Positions 57,360 through 64,000 of a stretch of 64,000 nt of DNA are shown here, one piece after another. Source of the DNA: Apodemus sylvaticus. Lineage: Eukaryota; Chordata; Mammalia; Rodentia; Muridae. The stretch covers positions 3,114,154 to 3,178,153 of the forward strand of contig NC_067485.1 of assembly GCF_947179515.1 (NCBI RefSeq), read 5' to 3'. Each line of letters opens with the position of its first letter. Positions within the stretch are counted from its first letter, which is position 1. A program made the translations under genes and the position numbers. Below the pieces are notes generated by a model. That model was not told the origin of the DNA. It saw only the letters and a program-made list of their open reading frames with translations, and made no database searches.

Positions 57360-58245
57360 AAGAACGAGGAGGATGAGGACGAGGAGGAGAAGGAATAGGA
57401 GGAGGAGGAGGAGGAGGAGGAGGAGGAGGAGGAGGAGGAGGAGGAGGAGAGAAGGAGGAGAGAAGAAACAACATGGAAGAAGGTAGGAAGGAAGGAAGCA
57501 AGGAAAGAAGGGAGAAAGGGAGGGAGAAAGGGAAGGGAGGGAGGGAGAGAGAGAGAGAAAGAGAGAGAGATTGAAAATATGCATCATTACCACTTTGAAA
57601 TTATCCATGAGATGCAGGAATGCATCAGCACATACAAGCCAATAAATATAATAAACAACAAAAATGGACCTAAAGGCAAAAATAATACTATTATATCAAT
57701 AGATGCAGAAAAAAGTCTGTGATAAAACCCAACACCCCTTTGTGATAGCAGTCCTAGAGAATGAAGGACTAAAGGGAACAAACCTTAATATAATCATAGC
57801 TATACATGAGAAACCTACAGCCACCATCATCATCCTAAATGGAAAAAAGCTTGAGCTTGAAGCAATCCAACTGAAGTGAGGAAAAAGATAGGGATGTCCA
57901 ATATCTCCACTCCTTTCCAATATTGTGCTTAAGTCACTGTATAGAGACATAAGGCAAGAGAAGAAATTAAAGGGACATAAACATGGAAAGTAGTGAACTT
58001 ATCCCTATTTGCAGATGATATAATATTAGAAATCAGAGATTCCCAAACACCTATCAGAATACTTCTAGAAACTAGAAACACATTCAGCAATGTGGCATGA
58101 TACAGAATCAACTTGTACAAATCAATAGATTTTATATACACCAGCCGCACAGATATAGGAAATTAAGGACACATTCTTGCTCATAATAGCTTCAAAGAGA
58201 ATAAACCATCTAGGAATCAAAATCCCCATCTCATTTTAAAAGAAT
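56948..58245 (+). mobile_element. Very old L1 ORF2 remnant (RT region), split by a purine tract
   Basis: The + strand from about 57,080 and again from 57,600 follows an ORF2 RT domain: a DA-type segment near 57,700, a GxKQGCP-like segment near 57,880-57,900 (degenerate) and FADD near 58,007-58,020. It is much more diverged than the other L1s. Frames are broken. Confidence 0.7.
57283..57575. repeat. GGA/GAG-rich polypurine tract
   Basis: (GGA)n with GGACGA and GGAGAA variants (57,288-57,450), then GGAA/GAGA-rich sequence. The Arg-rich frame on + and the Leu-rich and Pro-rich frames on minus come from this repeat. Confidence 0.96.
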
Positions 58246-58769
58246 ATTGCTTTATTTGCTTTTGAGGGTACATTTTGGGTTGAAGAGGTTGTTGTTGTTG
58301 CACGGTGTGTTTATTGAGAAGAACTTAAAGTGTGGTAGGTATTGGAGGAAGAGTCTTGAAGATCTTAGAGGAATAGAAGAAAATGACCAACCTATATTTT
58401 AATTTTAAAATTGTTTTAAATAATAAAATGATATAATAATAACTCAAAGAAAATACCAAATTCAAGAGATGGTCCTTAGGTAATAAAGGATATTTTTCTT
58501 TGTGTCATGTTTCCTGGCTTTTGGCTGTGTATAACTCAAAACTAGAGAGGTATGGAGGCAACCAATCTATTTACGAAGAAATTAACATGAGCTTTCCAAT
58601 GGGACTGGCCAATCCCACTTCAAAATAGCTGGCCATCTTGGACCCTGCCCATTCTTGACTTTGTGGACAAAGCACTTTCCTTAAAATATTAAATGATTTT
58701 TATGGACAAGTCATCAAGTCAGCAGTTATGCATACCTGGCAATATAGTGCCCTTGAAACCTGGTTATTA
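58246..58769. other. Intergenic sequence, no feature recognised
   Basis: About 520 bp without a gene. Its right end, from roughly 58,720, may already belong to the segmental duplication. Confidence 0.4.
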
Positions 58770-59829
58770 TTTTGGAATGCAGAGGGCGTTCCTTGTATAT
58801 CATTCTTAAACAATTAAGCTATTCAGAGCTAGAACTCCATGATTATCTTTTCATTGTGTGCTTTGCCAGGTAAGTTCACTTCTATGGAGAACAGCATCAG
58901 TGTGAACCTGTGTAGGGATGCTGTACAGCAGAGGGAAGCTGGCTATGAATGTCCTAATGATCTAAACTATATGCAGGAATATTTGCAAGGCTTTGAGTCA
59001 TCAGTGCAGGTGTTTTTTGACCCAGGTACTGCTTTTCCATTTGCCTCTTTTTCCTGCTGATGGTATCGTGCAGATCTCAGATGCCTCACCTCAGGGGCCA
59101 AATTCATGAGTCATTGGGACTCAGGGTGATAGAAGTTCTTTTATCCTCCTAATTAACATCCCCATAGTGTAGATGTTCTACTAAGGTGGTTCTTGGATTT
59201 ATTGTCTTGAGGTTGAAGAATGTATGTATTGGTATTTAAGACCACAACATATGGTACAGATATCTTCAGAGATTAGATAACAATACTGTGCTATCATGTC
59301 AACTTGTGTAGTCAGACAGATAGTATGTGAACAGCTTCACAGCGTAGTTCAAGTTACCTCTTCCTTTTTAATTAATCTGGATTTTTCTTTGTGGGACTTT
59401 AAGGGATGAATATTAAGATAGAATTTAGCTGTGTACATGTGAACACAGTGGTTGAGAAACTGAATCTGACCCCAAGTATGATGATCTAATATTTGAGGTC
59501 TCCCACCAATTTATCTACCAGTATTATTGTTCTTCATAAATCCTGTAGGAGTGAACCAGAGAGAGATCTCAGATTAGAAGAAAGCAGTAGAGACATCCTT
59601 CTTACCAGTATTTCTAGGTTCTTGAGTCAAGAATACCTAGGATAAAATCCACAGAACTCAAGAAAGTTAACAAGCAGATGGGCCAAAATCTGGATGCTTC
59701 ATTCCCTCTTGCCAGGAAGAAGAAAGCAATCATGGGAGGAAGAGGGAAGGAGGGACCTATGTGGGAGGGGTGAGTGGAAGGGAAAAAGAGAAACATGATC
59801 AGGTATTGGGGTGGGAGAAAGGAGAAAAA

Positions 59830-61060
59830 CCCTGAGGGCCAGCAGAATAAAAAGAAATATGCAACCTTGAGGATAGGAGGTGGGAGGAATCTCTAGAAAG
59901 TATCACATACCTGGGAGGTAAGAGACTCTCAGGACTCAAAGAGGACCTTAGATGAAATACCCAACAGGAGGGAAAGGGAACTGGTAGAGTCCCCCTCCAC
60001 TAGAAAGACAGGGCATCAAGTGTAGGGATGTGGTTTGCATCCTACAATAAAAAACTTAACCCAGAATTGTTTCTGTCTAAAAAGAACTACAAGGACAGAA
60101 ATGGAGAATAGATTGAGGAAAAGTAGGGCCAGTGTTTTGGCCCAACTTATAGGGGGAGGAACTGATACTAAAATCTGGTTCCCTAATTGGTTCTTTATTA
60201 AGAGAATGACAGAAAATAATTGCTGGGTATAGGGAAAGGTGAGTCCTAGGAAGAAGAAAAGGGGCACAGGGAAGGAGGAGGCTTTTCAGCCAGGCTTTGA
60301 AACAGCAGGCATGGAACAGCCATGTAAAGTCTTGAGTGGCTGGAAACCAAAATAGGCTAGCTGATAAGTTTAGGGCTAGGGATTTCTGTGCCCAACAACT
60401 GTGTTATCTGGCAAGTTTTAAAATAATAAAATGGTCTAGTGTTTTTCTTCTGCAGAGCTAAGATGAGCAGAGAAAGAGAGAAGATGAGGTGGTTGTTGGC
60501 ATCTTGGTAACTCTAGTTGTGTGTTCTGGGCAAAGGAGTAAGCCTGCTTTTTAAAATTACACCCCAACAGATGATTACCCACACTGGGTACCAATTTGAC
60601 GCAGTAAATTTTCAATCCCAATAAGCCTGTACACAGAACACACAACTCAGTTATAATATTTATAAACTGCATGCCTAGTTTGGGCGGATGTATTCTATTC
60701 TACACTACTCTATTCCTCATCTATGAGATCCCTAGCTACTTATGGCTTCTCCAGGCCACATGGTTCTGCTCCATCTTCCTTCCACCTCCTCTTTCTCCAT
60801 CTTCCTTTGTCTTCTCTGTCTCCTCATCTGCCCCCTCCTTTCTTCCTCTTCTCAAAAACTTCCAACTCCATCTTTTCTTTCCACTGCCCAATAAGGCTCT
60901 AGCCTTTATTTCATCAGTTAAAATGGGGAGAAGGCTTATGTGAAATCACTTGAGTACATGATTCACTCCTCATCAGGGCAGCTTTTCTTGAGCAAAATGA
61001 AACCAGCACTAGGGCAACCAGCAACATGACAGGGAAGTTGAATTCCTGAAATCTTAACAA
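59830..61060. other. Possible LTR-derived block
   Basis: Non-L1 sequence absent from copy 1 of the segmental duplication, purine-rich on the left and CT-rich at 60,780-60,890. It could be an old LTR element, but I found no matching LTR pair, primer site or retroviral domain. Confidence 0.3.
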
Positions 61061-61429
61061 TATGGTTGGATAAACAACATATGTAATATGATAATACCAA
61101 TTATTTTGGGAATATACATTGGGTCAAGTTTCACAGACTCCCTAGATGAGGAAATACAGGCAATTAATTTTTGTTTATGGAGGGAAAAGAAGTCCTTTTC
61201 AAAACAATGTACCTGATAGACATTCCAATCTTAAGTGGTCAGTCTAAATTGCAAGTCCATCAGACCAATGCTGAATTGATTAATATGTACATTTATATAT
61301 AGCAAAAATAATAAAGAAGGGATCATGAAGCTCATAGGAAGTGGATTTTCATGGAGGGCTTACTTATAAGTAGAAAGGGGGAGGAAACATAGGATAAATA
61401 TAGAAGAATATATATTTTTATGTGTAAAA

Positions 61430-61976
61430 TACTTTTTTCTTTCATAATTTATTTCTATTCAAATTGCATCATAATCCCCGATTCCCTCCCTCTTCCTTTC
61501 CCAGGCCCACTCTTACAAATCTTTCCCATTACCCTCTTTCCTTTTCCTCAGAGAAGCATCCCTTAGGCACCACACCTTGGAACATCTAGTCCTAGCAGGA
61601 ATAAGCACATCCTCTTCCACTGAGGCTGAACCAGGCAGTACAAGTAAGGGAAGGGTATCCAATGGCAGTCAACATAGAGACAACCCCTGCTCCATTTGTT
61701 AGGTGACCCACATGAAGACAAAGCTGTCCACTTGCTATTATTGTATAGGGAGCCTATGTCTAGTCCCTGCATGTTCTTTGGTTGATTGGTGATTTAGGCT
61801 AGTTGACTCTGTAGGTCTTCTTGTTGTGTCCTTGACCATCCTGCTTGCTCAGTTCTATCCCCCACTCTTCCATAAGACTCCTCAAGTTCCACCTGATGTT
61901 TGATTATGGGTCTTTGCATGTTTCCATGTCTATAAGCATAGCAGAGTATCATTATTAGTGTGAAGGGTTGACTCTT
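61430..61976 (-). mobile_element. Old L1 3' UTR fragment
   Basis: The minus strand resembles the old L1 3' UTR at 35,456-36,060, for example the CTAT...GCATAGCAGAGTATCATTATTAG stretch near 61,935 against AGCAGAATATCATTAATAG near 36,028. It starts with an AT-rich tail complement and is abutted by a B1. Confidence 0.7.
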
Positions 61977-62143
61977 TTTTTTTGTTTTCTTTTGTTTTTT
62001 GTTTTTTCGAGACATGGTTTCTCTGTGTGGCCCTTGCTGTCCAGGAGCTCACTCTGCACACCAGGCTGGCCTCGAACTCAGATATCCACCTGCCTCTGCC
62101 TCCCAAGTGCTGGGATTAAAGGTGTGCACCACCACTGTCTGAC
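61977..62143 (-). mobile_element. B1 SINE
   Basis: A complete B1 body on the minus strand with T-rich tail complement at 61,974-62,007. Confidence 0.93.
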
Positions 62144-62458
62144 CCCAGGCTAAATCCTAATGAACTAAAGAAAAGTTACTTTGTAAACTTTCAGAAAATG
62201 GTTGTTTTAAATTGCTATGTATACATTTGCAGTTTGTGATAACCATTTTCTGCATGCTGTTCTGTCTCTAGAGCTTAACATGTTACATTATTTTCCAAAT
62301 ACTCTAAGAGCACAATTGCAATAATAGTCATAGCAATATTGTTTGGGAGACAGAGAAAAATTATGAAGATAAGTATCATTATGGAGACTATATATTTTCA
62401 AAGGATTTAGATTTTTCTAACAACAGCATGATGTGCATACATTGAAAATAAAGTTGAG

Positions 62459-62658
62459 TGCTAGAGAGATGGCTCAGAGGTTAAGAGCACTGGCTCTTCT
62501 TCCGGGGGTCCTGAGTTCAATTTCCAGCAACAACATGGTAGCTCACAACCATCTGTAATGGGATCTAATGCCCTCTTCTGATGTGTCTGAAGACAGTGAC
62601 AGTGTACTCATATACATAAATAAAAATAAATTAAAAAATAAAATAAAGCTGAGAGGAG

Positions 62659-62693
<35 letters not shown>
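62459..62693 (+). mobile_element. B2 SINE with (GATA)n tail
   Basis: Starts GCTAGAGAGATGGCTCAGAG, continues through GTCCTGAGTTCAATTTCCAG to an A-rich tail (62,615-62,650), followed by a GATA microsatellite (62,660-62,693). Confidence 0.92.
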
Positions 62694-62817
62694 GGAGAGA
62701 AAGAGAGAGATACAGAGAGAAACAGAGAGTCAAAAACAGATGAGAGAAATAGAGAAGAATTATCCATAATGAGTCAACAATTCCCTTACTAGATACCAGT
62801 TATTAATAAATAAAAAG

Positions 62818-64000
62818 CCGAGGTGTCTGCTTCGGGATCTGAACAGCCTGGGCCACAGCACTAGGTCTCCAGGAAGTTCAGGAGACCTGGTGTGCATCTG
62901 GAGGCAGACTGGGAGCACACATCTTGCTGCAGTGGAACGGAACTTAGGTTCCAGTCCTGAGGCCTCTGGAGGGAGCCCTCAGATCTCTCCACTTCCAGAT
63001 CCAGAACACCCTGGGTGGCAACGCCACATCTCCAGGTCCAGCAAGAGGCAAGAAGGGCTTCCAGGAGGCCGACTGGGAGGAGTCAGTGTGAGTACAGCAG
63101 GCCACTGCTGGAGTCTTCAGGTGTCTGCTTCAGGATCTGAACAGCCTGGGCCACAGCACCCTGTCTCCAGGCAGTGCAGGAGGTAAGCTGTGCACCATAG
63201 GCCACCTGGGAAGAGGCAGCTTGCACTGGTGAGTCCAGCATTGACAAGACTAACTAACACCAGTGAGAACTAGATGGCAAAAGGCAAACACAGGAACATT
63301 ACTAACAGAAATCAAGGTAATATGGCAACATCTGGACCCAATTCTTTTTTAACAGCATGTCCTGGATACCCCATCACACCAGTAAAACAAGATTTGAATT
63401 TAAAATAACTGGTCATGATGCTGGTACAGGAACACATGAAGGACATACTTAAAGAAATTCAGGAGAAAATGGATCAAAAGTTAGAAGCCCTTGCAAGGGA
63501 AACGCAAAAATCATTGAAAGAAATTCAGGAGAATACAAAAGCCAATAAGGAGGAAACGCAAAAATCACTTAAAGAAATACGGGAGAACTTTGGTCAACAG
63601 GCTGAGGTCATGAAAGAGGAAACACAAAAAGCTCTTAAAGAATTACAGGAAAGCACAAACAAGCAAGTGAAGGAGCTAAGCAAAACCATCCAAGATCTAA
63701 AATCAGAAGTAGAAACAACTAAGAAAACTCAAAGGGAGACAACTTTGGAGATAGAAAGCCTTGGGAAGAAATCAGGGGACAGAGATGCAAATATCAACAA
63801 CAGAATACAAGAGATAGAAGAAAGAATCTCAGATGCTGAAGATACCATAGAAACCATGGAAGCAACAGTTAAAGAAAATGCACAATGCAAAAAGCTTGTA
63901 ATCCAAAATATCCAGGAAATCCAGGACACAATGAGAAGACCAAACCTAAGGATTATAGGCATAGATGAGAGTGAAGATTTACAACTTAAAGGGCCAGCAA
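62818..64000 (+). mobile_element. L1 5' end: 5' UTR units and ORF1, runs off the right edge
   Basis: The 5' UTR (62,818-63,273) contains a ~39-bp landmark GTGTCTGCTTC.GGATCTG.. at 62,823 and at 63,120, i.e. tandem units of ~298 bp. A shorter related segment is near 62,990. ORF1 follows. The left end adjoins the B2/GATA block without a clear target-site duplication visible, since the other end is outside. Confidence 0.88.
63274..64000 (+). pseudogene. L1 ORF1, partial, one in-frame stop
   Basis: ATG at 63,274 starts the ORF1 N-terminus as in the full-length L1. A TAA at 63,406-63,408 interrupts it. After that the frame is open from 63,415 to the window end, about 195 codons of coiled coil and the start of the RNA-binding domain. 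The coiled coil has near-exact repeats of a KEETQKSLKEI-type motif at about 63,505, 63,550 and 63,618. Its end and ORF2 lie outside the window, so whether the element is otherwise intact is unknown. Confidence 0.9.

Larger units (their letters stand above)
58770..62430 (+). repeat. Segmental duplication, copy 2
   Basis: Direct counterpart of 45,700-48,560, about 13-14 kb to the right. It is longer because it gained an LTR-like block (~59,830-61,050), an L1 3' fragment (61,430-61,975) and a B1. A 73-codon frame at 58,839-59,060 has no counterpart frame in copy 1, which argues against coding. Confidence 0.65.

Noticed and set aside
57214..57608. Arg-rich frame (+) and Leu- and Pro-rich frames (-)
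   Set aside because: Translations of the GGA-rich tract, open in several frames at once, as expected for a triplet repeat.
58839..59060. 73-codon frame with several Cys and acidic residues
   Set aside because: The homologous segment of the other duplication copy (45,780-46,000) does not keep the frame, and no domain is recognisable.

Overview
This window is a piece of a mouse-like (murine rodent) nuclear chromosome. Murine L1 retrotransposons of several ages (one with tandem 5' promoter monomers), B1 and B2 SINEs, a betaretrovirus-like endogenous retrovirus and long microsatellites make up most of it. I see no bacterial operons, tRNA, rRNA or CRISPR array. Almost every long reading frame is a retrotransposon frame, its antisense shadow, or a microsatellite translation.

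The one convincing host gene is on the + strand. It has a candidate non-coding first exon near 19,400-19,504 and seven coding exons between 21,388 and 25,143. Joined by GT-AG introns, these give an uninterrupted 333-residue cathepsin L-like papain-family cysteine protease of the rodent placentally expressed cathepsin group. Such genes cluster on mouse chromosome 13, so the window probably comes from there (inference). Cys138, His276, Asn300 and the oxyanion Gln132 are present. Two oddities are Met in place of Trp after the catalytic Asn-Ser, and a weak donor (GTTGGT) on the first coding exon.

Layout. 1-4,241: L1, + strand, running in from the left edge. 4,271-4,787: short L1 tail between 86-bp direct repeats. 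4,822-6,345: old L1 with a rodent repeat inside. 6,806-7,615: L1 5' fragment between ~100-bp diverged direct repeats. 8,100-8,345: possible cathepsin 3' relic. 8,542-9,127: L1 tail with 14-bp target-site duplication (TSD). 10,190-~17,400: broken endogenous retrovirus on the minus strand. 19,400-25,255: cathepsin gene. 25,405-~44,200: one ancient minus-strand L1 split by nested insertions: an LTR-like/SINE block, a 6.8-kb full-length L1 with promoter monomers, an Lx-like fragment, and an L1 pile holding a twin-primed inversion. ~45,700-48,500 and ~58,770-62,400: two diverged direct copies of one segmental duplication. Between them lie a 520-bp polypyrimidine tract, two old L1 5' halves (one with tandem ~230-bp promoter units) and a GGA-rich purine tract. 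62,818-64,000: 5' end of another L1 running off the right edge.

The protease gene is the only candidate for a functional product. The retroelements read as dead: each L1 or retroviral frame that can be followed has stops or frameshifts. I found no sign of a new multi-gene system. The most informative parts are the intact but unusual cathepsin, the layered insertions readable from their TSDs, the very long direct repeats at two L1 fragments, and the diverged segmental duplication.
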